This document shows, piece after piece, positions 50,723-63,299 of a stretch of DNA of 64,000 bases. The DNA lies in the NCBI GenBank assembly GCA_963693365.1, contig CAVNZM010000010.1, positions 4,154,001 through 4,218,000 of the forward strand, written 5' to 3'. The position numbers and the translations under genes were made by a program. The notes under the pieces were generated by a model. That model made no database searches, was not told the DNA's origin, and saw only the letters and a list, made by a program, of their open reading frames with translations. The stretch is from Amoebidium appalachense. Its lineage: Eukaryota; Ichthyosporea. Numbering within the stretch: position 1 is the stretch's first letter; the number at the start of each line of letters is the position of its first letter.

Positions 50723-52577
50723 CATGCCCGGTGTTTGCTGGAGCATGTCAAATAAGTGCACCACCCCATACACTGAGGACACATTGCGTATGTTTTGGAT
50801 ATTGATTAGTTTCGCATCATTGTCCCCCTTCCCCCTATTTAAACCCCACTGCCTGTGCCTTCCTCTCCCTCCCTCCCTCCCTGCCTGCCTCAGGATGGGC
50901 TGGACTTTCTTTGCATATCCTGATTTGTGTTTTCCCACTTGATGCATGCTTCAGACTCTGTAACACGTCTACCCCTCCCCATCGCCCCCCCCCCCCCCCC
51001 CCCCTCCCTCCCTCCCCTTTCTCCCCTCTCCAGGTGTCGCTCAACACCAGAGACACCGGGGCTCGCCTGGACCGTATCCCTCCCTGGATCACTTATGCAG
51101 TCCAGGAGAAGGAAAACCCCGTCTACAACGGCCGCTTCTGGAAGTATGCTCCCCCCCCCCCCCCCCCCCCCCCCAAAAGAAAAAACCCGCACACACATAC
51201 TACACACACACACACACACACACACACACCTCCCCCTCGCCTCGTTCGCACACGTCCCCCTTCCTCCCGCACGCGCGCGCGCGCATACACATACACACAA
51301 ACACACCCCTGCACACCTTAAACTGTTCACTCACAGCTGCTCACGGACATAGTCTCCCTTCTGTGCATTTCTGACTCCCATGTATTTCTCCGTTTTTCTA
51401 AACTCCCAATCGTATCCTTTCCCTCTGCCATGTTTCATAGCTTCTATGCCCCCCCCCCCCCCTCCCCCCCCCCCCCCCCCCCCCTTTCCCCCTCCTTTTG
51501 TCGTCTCTCTTTACGTTCTGCGAGTCTACGTCCCCCCTGCCCCCCCCCTCCCCCCCCCCCCCCTCCCCGTGCTTCCCTCCCCTTACCAGGCCCTTACCTT
51601 CTACCTCTTTACCTAAGGGATTATCTTCCTCTTCTATTCCCACCTCATTCCTCCCTGCCTTCGACGTTGCTAAGGCGGGTTGAGATAGGTTTGATACACT
51701 GGTTCGGGAACACATACATTCGCTATAAGCACCCCGTTCCCCTGCCACTGGCAAATCTGGACACCGTAGATGCCTCCCCCCCCCCCCCCCCCCCCCCCTT
51801 CCTCTAAAGTGACCTTGTGCCTATACTGCATTGGACCTACAATACCATGTGGTCGCCCCTACGTGGTCTTTAAGGGGGTTTCTTTCAGGCCGATTTATTG
51901 TCCTGCTTTTTGGTCTTCGGGTCGGGCCAAATGCTGTTTGATGCGCACCAAGCAAATCAGATTGCACGTATCTAATTCGGGTTTGACCCGGTCCGCATAC
52001 CTAAAAGAACCCCCCTTAAACCTCTTTGCATTTTACAGCCCCCCGAAGTCCGAGAAGTACGAGTTCAAGCACCCCCGCCCGAATTTTAACGGAAAGAAGG
52101 GGGGTCTGCGCATCTATGAGGCCCACGTCGGCATTTCCTCCCACGAGCCCAAGATTGCCACGTACGTGCCCACCCGCAGGTGTTTTGATATAGTGGGGAG
52201 GGGGGTGGGGGGGAAAGGGAGGGGGGTCAGAGGAAGGAGCGTAGGAAGCGGGGCTGGGCGTGGGGGACGAGGGGGGGGGGGGGGGGAGGTTGCAGCGGGA
52301 CGCTAAGGGGTTTGGAATGAGGACATGGACGGAGATGGGGCGGAAGCAGGACGGACAAAGGGTTTGTGTGTGTGTCGGGCGGGCGGGGGGGGGGGGGGGG
52401 GGGGGGGGGGTAGTACGGGAAAAAGGATGTAATGGTGATGGTTTTTTTGTTTGGTTTGTTGTTTTGGTGTATGGGACAGGAGAATAGAACTGGTTATGGA
52501 GGGGAACGGTGATTTTGGCTGTTCTTTTCTGATCGGGATATGAAAGTGCAACACGAGAGATTGTCGGAAATGGGGGT

Positions 52578-52623
<46 letters not shown>

Positions 52624-53489
52624 ATATCTATTTGGAGTTGAGAACAATCGAGCTAACGGCCAGATCTCTAACGTAGTGGCTTTTTGGGTAAATTGGGGGG
52701 CTAAATCAAAGCTCCTGAGAACTATGGCTTGGGTCGTTGTGGTCTGTATGCTGTACATGCTGCATAGGAAGGGTGGGGGATTAGGCAAAAAGAGGTCAAA
52801 GGGAAAAGTAAACAGGTGCCCTACACTTAACCCTAACCGAAACATGCACACGCACACAAACACGCACACAACACCAGTTTCTCTTGCACCTCGAACCACA
52901 TAACATACACCAATCACACACTACACACACTCTCTAATGCATACAACGCGTATTTATCAGCCTCTCTCGACTCACCAATACACACACACACAAGTTCACG
53001 TACACGTACACGTACATACACCCCCCCCCCCCCACCACCACCACAAACTCACATGCACACACACGCATACATCCCCCCTCCCCCCCCCCCCCCCCCCGGA
53101 CACACACACACACACATACACCTCCCCACACACCTACACGTACACGTAAACGTACACACACACACACACGTACACGTACCCAGGTACCGCTTCTTTGCAG
53201 ACGAGATCATCCCGCGCATCAAGAAGAACGGCTACAACGCCATCCAGCTGATGGCCGTCATGGAGCATGCCTACTACGGCAGCTTCGGCTACCAGGTCTC
53301 AAACTTCTTTGCTGCTTCCTCGCGCTTCGGCACCCCCGAGGACCTTAAGTACCTCGTGGTATGTAGAAACCTTCCCCCCCCCCCCCCCCCCCCCCTTCCC
53401 ACCACACACAGGCATACTCGCAGAGTCTGCATTGTGCTGTCCGTCAAATATGTGTACATCGTACTATTTGTAACACATTCTAACCCAAC

Positions 53490-53524
<35 letters not shown>

Positions 53525-53817
53525 TTCAGGACACGGCGCACAAAAACGGCATTGTGATGCTTCTTGACGTAGTGCACAGCCATGCCAGCAAGAACGTGGA
53601 CGACGGCATCAACATGTTTGATGGCACCGACCACTGCTTCTTCCACAGCGGCGGCCGCGGCAACCACGACCTGTGGGACTCCCGCCTCTTCAATTACGGT
53701 ATGTATTGCCCCCCCCCCTTCCCCCCAATATACATATATATATATATATACTTTTAAATACTGTATGTATCTTTCCATCTCTACCCTGTCCCCCCACCTT
53801 TCCACTTCCCCTTCGCT

Positions 53818-53856
<39 letters not shown>

Positions 53857-54825
53857 TTGAATGGGCTCTTCCTTTGATGAAAAGTTTTTTTTTGTTACTG
53901 TGTGTGTGCTCTGAATCTGCATTGTTTTCGGCCGTGGATGTGTACTCCGTACACAGAAACATATTCTATCCCCCCCCCCCCCCCCCCCCCCCCCCCTCTC
54001 CCCGCCGGCCCCTCTCTTTCCCTCCTTCCTCTTCGGGGGACAAAGGTATCCATGATATTCTTTGCTATTTGACTGCAGTAGAGCAACCCGAACTGGAAAA
54101 TACAAAATAAACAGAGACCATTTTGCTGTTCGCATACCATCCTTTAACCCATTGAAAAGACACCATTTAGGCTTTAGTGACACGCTGTTCGCATACCATC
54201 CTTTAACCCATTGAAAAGACACCATTTAGGCTTTAGTGACACAAGTAGGCTAACATGTGTGTTGTGTGTTCCTAGGCCATTGGGAGGTCATGCGGTTCCT
54301 CCTTTCCAACCTGCGCTGGTGGGTGGAGGAGTACCGCTTTGACGGCTTCCGCTTCGACGGTGTCACCTCCATGCTCTATACCCACCACGGCATGGGCGTA
54401 GGGTGTGTTCCCATTTCTCTCTCTTCCCTCCTCCCCCCTCCCCCCCCCCCCCCCCCCCCCCCCTCCCCCCTCCCCCCCTCCTCTCCATATTGCTTGGCAT
54501 TGGCATTCCATGTTGTGTAAGGTTTTTTTCAATGTGTTTCGGTTTCCTGTTTTCCTGTATTATGGCACTTATCCCACACAGAAAAAGAGGAGAAAAAAGA
54601 AAGAGAAGAAAAATATCCCACACAGAAAAAGAGGCGAAAAAAGAAAGAGAAGAAAAACCACACACACGCATGCATACACACACACACACACAAACACACA
54701 CACACCTACACACACACACACACACACACACACCTCCCCTCCCCCTCCTCCTCCTCCCCCCCCCCCCCCCCTCCCTCCCCCGCAACCTCAACCTCAATCT
54801 CAACCTCCTCCTTAAATTGCAGGTT

Positions 54826-54887
<62 letters not shown>

Positions 54888-55260
54888 CCTCCCCCCCCCC
54901 CCCCCCCCCCCCCCCGTCCCCTGCCCTCCCCCCTCCCTCCCATCCCCTTCCTCCCTCCCCCCCCCCCCCCCCCTCCCCCCCCCCCCCCCCCCCCCTCCTC
55001 CACCTCCACCTCCACCTTGCATTGCATTGCAGGTTCAGCGGGGACTACAACGAGTACTTTGGCGACTCCGTGGACGACGAGGCGTTCCTGTACATGCAGA
55101 TGGCAAACAGCATGCTGCACGAGGCACTGCCCATCATGGTCACCGTGGCTGAGGATGTGAGCGGTATGCCGGCACTGTGCCGCCCGGTCGAGGAGGGTGG
55201 CGGAGGTTTTGACTACCGGTATGTGTACGTGTGTGTGTGTGTGTTGTGTGTTGTGTTTTT

Positions 55261-55291
<31 letters not shown>

Positions 55292-56148
55292 TAGGTGTTT
55301 GTGGTTTGGGGGATGTGTGTGTGTGTGCGGGGGGGGGGGGAGGGGGGATGGGTGTGAGCTGTATGCCTGCACTGTGGCGCCCAGGTGAGGAGGGTGGCGG
55401 AGGATTCGACTACCGGTGCTTGTGTGTGTGTGTGTGGGGGGGGGGACTGGGTTTTGTGGGGATGGGGGGGGTGTTTGTGTGTGTGGTGGATGGGTGGGGG
55501 GGGGGGGGGGAGTAGTAGTTGGGGAATGTTGGTGAGGGGGGCTTGTGGAGGGACGGTGATTGATTGGGTAAGGGGGGGGGGGGGGGAGGGGGAGAAGGAA
55601 GGAGGGATGTGTCCGGATAGTCATTTTCCCTAACAACCCACGTCACTTACCAATAACACAACCGCTCCCCTCGTTCTATGTCACACACACACAACACAGG
55701 CACACACAGCTCCACATAACCTTACACAAACCCCCATCGCGCGCGCACATGACTTCAACTACACACTGTACGCACACATGTACATGTGCACAAACACAAC
55801 GTACACACACACACACACCTTCACACGTACACGTACACAGCCTTGCCATGGCCATCCCCGACAAGTGGATCGAGCTTCTCAAGGAGTCCACGGACGACCA
55901 GTGGGAGATGGGCAACATCGCGTTCACCTTGACCAACCGCCGCTGGGGGGAGAAGACCATTGCGTATGCTGAGAGCCACGACCAGGCACTGGTGGGAGAC
56001 AAGACCATTGCCTTCTGGCTCATGGACAAGGAGGTATTCAACGACTTTCTCTCTCTCCTTTTTTTGGGGGGGGGGGGGGAGGGGGGGGGGGACGGGGGGG
56101 TACGTGTGGGTGGGTTGGGAAATGTGTGTCTGGGTGTATGTGGTGGTG

Positions 56149-56184
<36 letters not shown>

Positions 56185-57184
56185 TGTGTTCGTATGCGTG
56201 GGAGGGAAAGTGTGCAAATGTTTGTGTGTATGTGTGTGTGCCGGGGGGGGGGGGGGGGGGGGGGATGAGTCCGTTGCACGGGCGAATGGATCGTATGGCT
56301 GTGTGGTTGAATGTGTGCGCATGTGCAAGGTCAATGATTGATGAGGTGGTAGGTTTACCTCTGTTGCGTACATGGTGTGTGTGCATCAACGTTGCACCCC
56401 ATCATTATCTACTGCAGTTCTAACCCACACGCCCTACCACACAGATGTACACGCACATGTCGGACCTAGCGCCCAAGTCTCTCGTAGTGGACCGCGGCAT
56501 TGCCCTGCACAAGATGATCCGCATGGTTACGTACGCCCTGGGCGGGGAGGCCTATCTCAACTTCATCGGCAACGAGTGGGGCCACCCCGAGTGGCTGGAT
56601 TTCCCCCGTGCAGGCAACAACGAGAGCTACCACTATGCGCGCAGGCAGTGGAATGTGTTGGATGACCACCTGCTTAAGTACAAGGTGTGTTGACGCCCAT
56701 GTGGCAATATCTTCTTTAATGATTTCTTTACATTATGCTAGTTTTCCCAGTGTCTAAAGAAGGAAGTAGCATGTTATCTTTTTTAATCTCGCAGTGTCCA
56801 AAGAAGGAAATCACAACATGCTATGTGTCGGCAAAGCCAATAATATGCTCTTGACGTCGAAATGATGCATCGTGCCAATGCATGTAGTGTTTTAACATAG
56901 GGCCTGATGTTTCCTGTGTTTACTCTCAGGTTTGTATGACATTGCATCGCCTGCACATGCCCTAATGTCCCGCGGTGAACTCGCACACCAAAGAATGCCC
57001 ATTTACCCCTTCACTCTATTTCTCTACCTAATGTGGAAGTCTTAATCCATTCTAAATGTGATATTTTCCGCGTTTGCACCGTGAGTTAACCCATTTCCCC
57101 CCCACTCGCAGTACCTCAACAACTGGGACGCTGCCATGCACGCCCTCGAGGATCAGTACAAGTGGCTCACAAGCACCCACGTAC

Positions 57185-57229
<45 letters not shown>

Positions 57230-58140
57230 AAAAAAAAAAACCAACCAAAACAAAACAAAACACAACACACATGCACACGCACGCATACACACACACACAT
57301 ATGCACACACCGGGGAGCCAGCTGGGGGAGGCCTGCAGAATGCAGAACACATCTTTTTATATCGGTTTTCTTCATAGGCCATGAACGTAATTTATAGTAT
57401 ATGTTTTCTGCATATTACACTGCCTCGTACTGTGTAATAGATCTGTAACCTTCTCCGCCTGTGTTTTCTTTTGTGCATATCTGCATTTTATCTTTATTAG
57501 TTGTGAACTTGATTGCCTATGTACTTGTTTTGCACCCCAAACTGTGTACAGCTGTATTCCCAATCCATCTTGACGTTCCCTCTCTTTGTTTGAACAGTGC
57601 ACTGCTGTATTCCTAATCCATCTTGACGTTCCCTCTCTTTGTTTGAACAGTGCATTTTCAATTTTCTACATACACACCTGCACACCTATACACGCTTGCT
57701 CTTCACTTTTCAACACGATAGCTTGGGGTTTGCTCTGACAATTTCAACGCAAGCTCTGAAATCAACCGAACTGCTGACCAGAGCACAGTGTTCCAGAACA
57801 CAATGTAGCACTTTCCACTGACCTTTTTTTCCCTTTTCCACACACAGAACTTTGTGAGCTGCAAGCACGAGGGGGACAAGGTGATTGCGTTTGAGCGCGG
57901 TGAGCTGCTGTTCATCATGAACTTCCACCCGACGAAGAGCTTCACCGACTACCGCATCGGCACCCTGTGGAACGCAAAGTATGATATACCCCCCCCCCCC
58001 CCCCCTCAAAAAAATCAAAATAAAATAAAATAAACTAGAGAGAGAGAGAGAGAATGGGGGGGGGAGGGGGGGGGGGGTCCCATTCTCCCCCTCCCCCTCA
58101 AAAAAAAAATAAAAATAAAATAGAGAGAGAGAGAGGATGT

Positions 58141-58175
<35 letters not shown>

Positions 58176-58184
58176 AAGAAAGAA

Positions 58185-58218
<34 letters not shown>

Positions 58219-58399
58219 AAGAAAGAAAACAGGGGGTGTGGGCACTGCACACGCTGCACTACTGACCGTGTTTGTACAGAGGCATCGTATCCACCACACA
58301 CGTGCATGGTGTTAGGTGGGGAGGAATTTTTTTTTTCCGGTTGAATCTGGTGGTGGTGTTTTTTTTGTTTTGTTTTGTTTGTTTGTTTTGTTTGTTTTT

Positions 58400-58450
<51 letters not shown>

Positions 58451-58542
58451 AAGCGTAGTTACAAGCTACTTCTAAGCTTTAACACGTGTGTGTGTGTGTG
58501 TGTGTTGCATGTGTTATGCGCGTGTGCATGTGCTGACCCCCC

Positions 58543-58573
<31 letters not shown>

Positions 58574-58756
58574 ATACACACACGCACGCACAGGTACACG
58601 ATTGCGCTCAACAGCGACGACCCCCAGTTCGGCGGGTACAACCTGATCGACCCCAAGTCCGAGTACTTTGCGCAGGACTACAAGTGGCACGACCGCCCAT
58701 ACTCCATCCAGGTCTACATTCCTAGCCGTGTGTGCCTGGTTCTCAAGCACGACTAG
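49178..58756 (+). CDS. GBE1: 1,4-alpha-glucan (glycogen) branching enzyme, complete
   Basis: Fourteen coding exons join perfectly: 49178-49263, 49576-49745, 50297-50412, 51034-51143, 52039-52161, 53184-53358, 53530-53698, 54276-54402, 55033-55218, 55841-56033, 56445-56684, 57112-57180, 57848-57978 and 58594-58756. They give 685 residues (human GBE1 702). The enzyme (EC 2.4.1.18, GH13) cuts alpha-1,4 chains and rejoins them as alpha-1,6 branches in cytosolic glycogen. An N-terminal CBM48-like part ([18 protein letters not shown]) is followed by the catalytic barrel: DVVHSH, the nucleophile Asp in [10 protein letters not shown], the acid/base Glu in [11 protein letters not shown] and the transition-state Asp in [11 protein letters not shown]. 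The C-terminal beta domain ends [11 protein letters not shown]. The exon-5 donor is best placed at 52161, which gives [12 protein letters not shown] and the same length as the family. Codons are strongly C/G-ended, unlike the other genes here, suggesting high expression. Confidence 0.96.
54125..54242. repeat. 59-bp tandem duplication in a branching enzyme intron
   Basis: Two perfect adjacent copies (54125-54183 and 54184-54242), starting GCTGTTCGCATACC and ending TTAGTGACAC, lie just upstream of the exon at 54276. Complete identity implies a very recent event or an assembly duplication. Confidence 0.9.
54811..54830 (+). repeat. Decoy copy of an exon start (branching enzyme exon 9)
   Basis: ATTGCAGGTTCAGC at about 54816-54829 duplicates the acceptor and first bases of the real exon at 55033 (ATTGCAGGTTCAGCGGGG). 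A long CA tract and poly-C lie between. Splicing to this copy would break the frame. Confidence 0.6.
55351..55417 (+). repeat. Duplicated 3' end of branching enzyme exon 9 with its donor
   Basis: The sequence from about 55153 to 55220, encoding the end of exon 9 (SGMPALCRP ... GGFDYR) and the following GGT, is repeated with a few changes at 55351-55417, after poly-G and TG runs. The copy has no acceptor of its own that I can see and is probably a non-functional duplicate. Confidence 0.8.
57551..57653. repeat. 53-bp tandem duplication containing an AACAG acceptor-like site
   Basis: Two nearly identical copies (57551-57603 and 57604-57653), each ending TTTGTTTGAACAGTGCA, lie in the intron before the exon at 57848. 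Confidence 0.85.
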
Positions 58757-59668
58757 GATTGAAATCCGTGTAAAACACACGCGCGCGCCCCACACACGTT
58801 TTTTTTTTGTTTTTTTTTTTAACGGAGTTTTGGAATAGGGATAGATGTGGAGAAAGGGACGATGGTGTGGGATGGCATAATGGGGAGGAAAAGATAGAAT
58901 AGAGGGGTTTTGGTGTGTGTGTGTGCGTGTGTGACGGTATAGATGGGATGATGTTTACTATTAGGTGGTTGTGGGGTCTTTAGTTGATCGTATTAATGTG
59001 GACTGTCATACTTCAAGACCTTCAGAGGGGGTGTCCCGCTATTTATTGAACCCTTTACTGATTTTCATTCTTTATTTTTTTTTTTCTTTCTTTCTTTTTT
59101 GCCAACCCTAATCCACCTCTTCTTATCCAAAAAAAAAAAAAGCAAAAAAAAAAAACGTATTTTAAACAAGTATCCTTATAAATGATAGAGTTAGTTCTAA
59201 AACCAACAGTAAGTGTTGACTGTCGGTTAGCTACCCGAGGCTCCGTTTCTGGGTGGTTGGTGTATGGTGAAAACCGGTGTCGGTATTTTCCGTATCGGTG
59301 TGTTCTCCACTGTTTTTGCTCGTTCATTTCATCTTCGTTTTTTGGTTCCATTTTTGGGGTTTATTTGTTTTTCCCTTTATTGGAGAGACACATCCTGCCG
59401 TTTCGATTGGGTGTGATCCTGGTGGTGCACCCGTCGTTTTGGGCCAATCAAAAGTATACATTAAAACCATTGGTGATTTATGTTACATAAAGTTCCCATT
59501 TAAGTAGTTGCCACCTGCGGTATGTATACATTGCACTCTACATGGCACCCAAACACAAGCAACACATCCACACACATGCATTAGCATATAGAAAAGAGGA
59601 GGGGAGTACAATAGTAGTTAAATGGTGGGGGGGGGGGGGAAGGTCCGACCCAACATGTGCACACGCAC

Positions 59669-59707
59669 CAAGGCCTCCTATATAGGAGTGCTATATAGGA
59701 GGCCTTG
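59669..59707. repeat. Perfect inverted repeat, 17-bp arms, 5-bp loop
   Basis: CAAGGCCTCCTATATAG, the loop GAGTG, then CTATATAGGAGGCCTTG. The arms are exact reverse complements and could form a hairpin. No neighbouring gene is evident. Confidence 0.9.
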
Positions 59708-59756
59708 ACACACACACACAAAAAAAAAAAACACGTACACAGACAGACACACACAT

Positions 59757-59793
<37 letters not shown>

Positions 59794-60456
59794 TTCCCCT
59801 CCCCTTCCCTCAAGTTCGGTGGCCTCAGAAGAGTCGGGCCCCACCCACACAAGGGGACAGTGTCAGTTACACACACGTGCATGCTCACACGCACACACAC
59901 GAACACACAGAGAGAGAGACACCGTCACAATCCCGGGTGACACTGTGCGCACGCGCCCACACACAGACACACAGTCACACACTCGGACAGGCACGAACGC
60001 CCTCAAACGGACGCATACCAAACAATCACACGCACACATACCACACACACGCACACACGAACACACCTGTGCACACTTGACATGCAGTCTGAGACACACG
60101 CACACACCCAGATTGCCACATATTTACCGGAGCTTAACACTCTGCCAAACGTGTACCAAAAAGGCAGCCATGAGAAAAATAGACCCGCGGCCCGGCTGGC
60201 TCGTGACACATAGTGAGCGCAAATGATTTCAAATGCCCAAATACTATTTGAAGCGCTGTTCGGAGCCTAAGAGGTTGGTTGGTGGAGAGATATGATAGTC
60301 ATCGAGAGTCACGCAAGTAGGGCCTGGGAGTCCCCCCCCTCCCCCCCCCCCTCCCCTTCCCCCTCAAACTTTGAACAACAACACACACGCACGCGGTTAA
60401 TTTGCGGAGAGGGGCCAGGAGGGACTGGGTACCACACCCTCGAGCAGACTCTACAG

Positions 60457-60461
<5 letters not shown>

Positions 60462-60526
<65 letters not shown>
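60462..60526. repeat. Very long poly-C tract
   Basis: About 65 consecutive C residues followed by ACCC units. Other long C or G runs are at 2841-2880, 3636-3685, 18785-18821, 29916-29954, 52581-52620 and 58402-58449. Confidence 0.95.
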
Positions 60527-60627
60527 ACCCACCCACCCACCCACCCACGCACACACATACACACAGTTAATTTGGGGAAAGGGGGGAGGGGGGAGTGGAT
60601 GCCACCCCCTCAAGCAGGTGTGTGTCC

Positions 60628-60667
<40 letters not shown>

Positions 60668-61275
60668 TCCTGGGGCGGCCCCGCAACAGGAACGTAGGGA
60701 GCTCTTGGGTCAGGAGCAATAATCAGTGACTAACCTCTCTTCAACACAATTCATATCCAAAAACCCTATGTATCCATGTGGGCATGGGCACATATATATG
60801 TAAAGACGTGCATGAACAAGAACGCGTTGTTTCAGCACACATAGACTGAGTGCAACTCATGGAGAAACAGATTAGTACATAGACACGCAAGAACACATAC
60901 ACACATGCGCACGAACACACACACACCCACACACACCCACAGAGCCGGAGAGAGAGGGGGGGGGGGGGGGGGAGGGAGGGGGGGAACAGAGAGAGAGAAA
61001 GAAAGAGACAGAGAGAGGGCGGGAAGAGAGAGAGGTGACAGAGAGGGGGAGAGAGAGGGGGGGGGGGGGGGGGGGGGGGGGAGAGAGAGAGAGATGTGCA
61101 TGTGTGCAGGTGACACACCATGCGCATGCGCACACATGCCCGGACACATATACAAAAGCACTCACGCGCATGCGCGCATACGCATCCCCCCCCCCCCCTG
61201 ACACACACACGTAAACACACGAACCGGCACACACGTAAAGACACACGTACACACACACACACACACACATACACA

Positions 61276-61350
<75 letters not shown>

Positions 61351-61587
61351 AGACACAGGCAGACACAGACAGACATTGCTAAGTACGCCTCATGGGCACA
61401 CAGTCGGGAGTGTGTTTGAAAAAGCCACATGTTCCCGCAGCTGCAAGACCACCGCTCGTTGGAGTGTCCAGAAAATTTGTTTGTGTGGATAAGATCATGA
61501 CGTGTTTGAAGCAATGTTTGAAGGGACTGCCTTATAGTAATTGGCCTTTTCTTTCATAATACCATGAAAAAAGCCCCCCTCTCCCCC

Positions 61588-61618
<31 letters not shown>

Positions 61619-61970
61619 ACACGCACACACCCCCCTCCCCCGAGTCCCCCCCACACACACACACCATCCACCCCAAACAAACACAAGGCCAACCTCATCG
61701 ACGAGCACTAGGTTAATAAAAAAACCAAGGTCCCACATAGGCTATGTTCCCCGAAAAATTAGACCCTATTTTCAAAGTTCCCTTTCTTTTAAAATTTTCA
61801 GTCACCCCCTGCATTTAAATGAAATGCCCCTCGCCCCCTCCCCCACCCCTTTTCCCCCTCCTCTGCCTCACTTGCCTAATCAACAGTATTATGATGGCAT
61901 AGTACTGGCAGGAGTCCGATGAATTGAAAGCCTACGTAGCAGCCCCCCAGCCCCCTCCCCCTCCCCCCCC

Positions 61971-62005
<35 letters not shown>

Positions 62006-62258
62006 TTTCCCCCACACACGCACAAGTACACAGCTCGTCCAGCCTGAGGGTTTTTTTTTTCTTTTCAATCAAGTTCTATCCGTGTCACGTGCCATAAGTA
62101 GAGAGCGTAACCTCACCCAATGTTCAACCTTACTAAGTTGTTTTATAAAAAATATATAAATAGCTGGCTACATAATAAAAGGCCGGGATATATCATCATC
62201 ATGATATGATCACAGTCGGACAGCTAGTGACCATGCTATGTCCCGGGGGGGCCCGAGG

Positions 62259-62620
<362 letters not shown>

Positions 62621-62799
62621 GACCACTCTCTCTCCTCCGCCCCCATTCTCTCCTCACTTACACACACACTCTCTCCCCTTCCCCGCCCCGCCGACTCTGG
62701 TGACAAAGCCCACTCATTCATAAGTCTGGTCCCCCCCCCCCCCCCCCCCCCCCATGGTGCACGTGCACCCCACGGTCCCCACCTGTCTACCCCACCCAC

Positions 62800-62843
62800 C
62801 CGAGTTTCTCATGCCACCTAATTAGGTGGCATGAGAAACTCGG
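62800..62843. repeat. Perfect 44-bp palindrome
   Basis: The left arm CCGAGTTTCTCATGCCACC + TAA is followed at once by its exact reverse complement, TTA + GGTGGCATGAGAAACTCGG. There is no spacer and no mismatch over 22 bp per arm, and the symmetry stops at the next base on both sides. Confidence 0.95.
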
Positions 62844-62893
62844 CCACGGTGTAGGCTACTTACTCGCAGCTCTGTCACGTGCAACGTGCGCGT

Positions 62894-62914
62894 TTTCGAA
62901 TTCTCAGAATTCGA
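62894..62914. repeat. Short inverted repeat, 10-bp arms, 1-bp loop
   Basis: TTCGAATTCT, then C, then AGAATTCGAA. It lies about 30 bp before the possible start codon at 62946. Confidence 0.85.
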
Positions 62915-62945
62915 ATGACATCATTGACTTGGCACGGTGGGCACC

Positions 62946-63299
62946 ATGGGCCATGGCATTTCAAAAGACGAGGCTGCCGCAGTAGCCGACGGCTACGACA
63001 GCCGGGCGTCCGGACGGCGGCCAATGTACGCGTCACTTTCACCAAATACATGTGTAGACTGGAAACTGTGCGACAACCGATACAAATTAGTTGTACATGT
63101 AGGTAACCTGGTAACCAATGTATCAGCGCAGAACACAAAAAAACTCACCGCAGATTATCAGAAAACACTCAGCGCAGACCGAGATAAACTACGACGATCG
63201 ATATCACAGTCTCGGGTTGGCTGCCACAGTTTCAATGGTATGCAATGGCGGAATGTTTTTTATTGTGCAGCATACCAAGCATACCGTGGCGTAGACTAA
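62946..63299 (+). CDS. Possible first exon of a protein with an N-myristoylation-type start
   Basis: ATG at 62946 has a good context (GCACCATGGG) and opens a 117-codon frame. It begins MGHGISKDEAAAVADGYD, and Gly2 with Ser6 and Lys7 fits the N-myristoylation pattern MGxxxS. No family is recognised. The frame may be spliced near 63100 (ACAT/GTAGGT) rather than run to the stop at 63297-63299, since the later residues look less protein-like. It is equally possible that this is not a gene. Confidence 0.35.
   Translation: MGHGISKDEAAAVADGYDSRASGRRPMYASLSPNTCVDWKLCDNRYKLVVHVGNLVTNVSAQNTKKLTADYQKTLSADRDKLRRSISQSRVGCHSFNGMQWRNVFYCAAYQAYRGVD

Noticed and set aside
52162-52180. Later donor for branching enzyme exon 5 (CCCGCAG/GTGTTT)
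   Set aside because: It would add several residues (VPTRR) absent from the family. The donor at 52161/52162 (AC/GTACGT) has a better consensus and gives the standard length.
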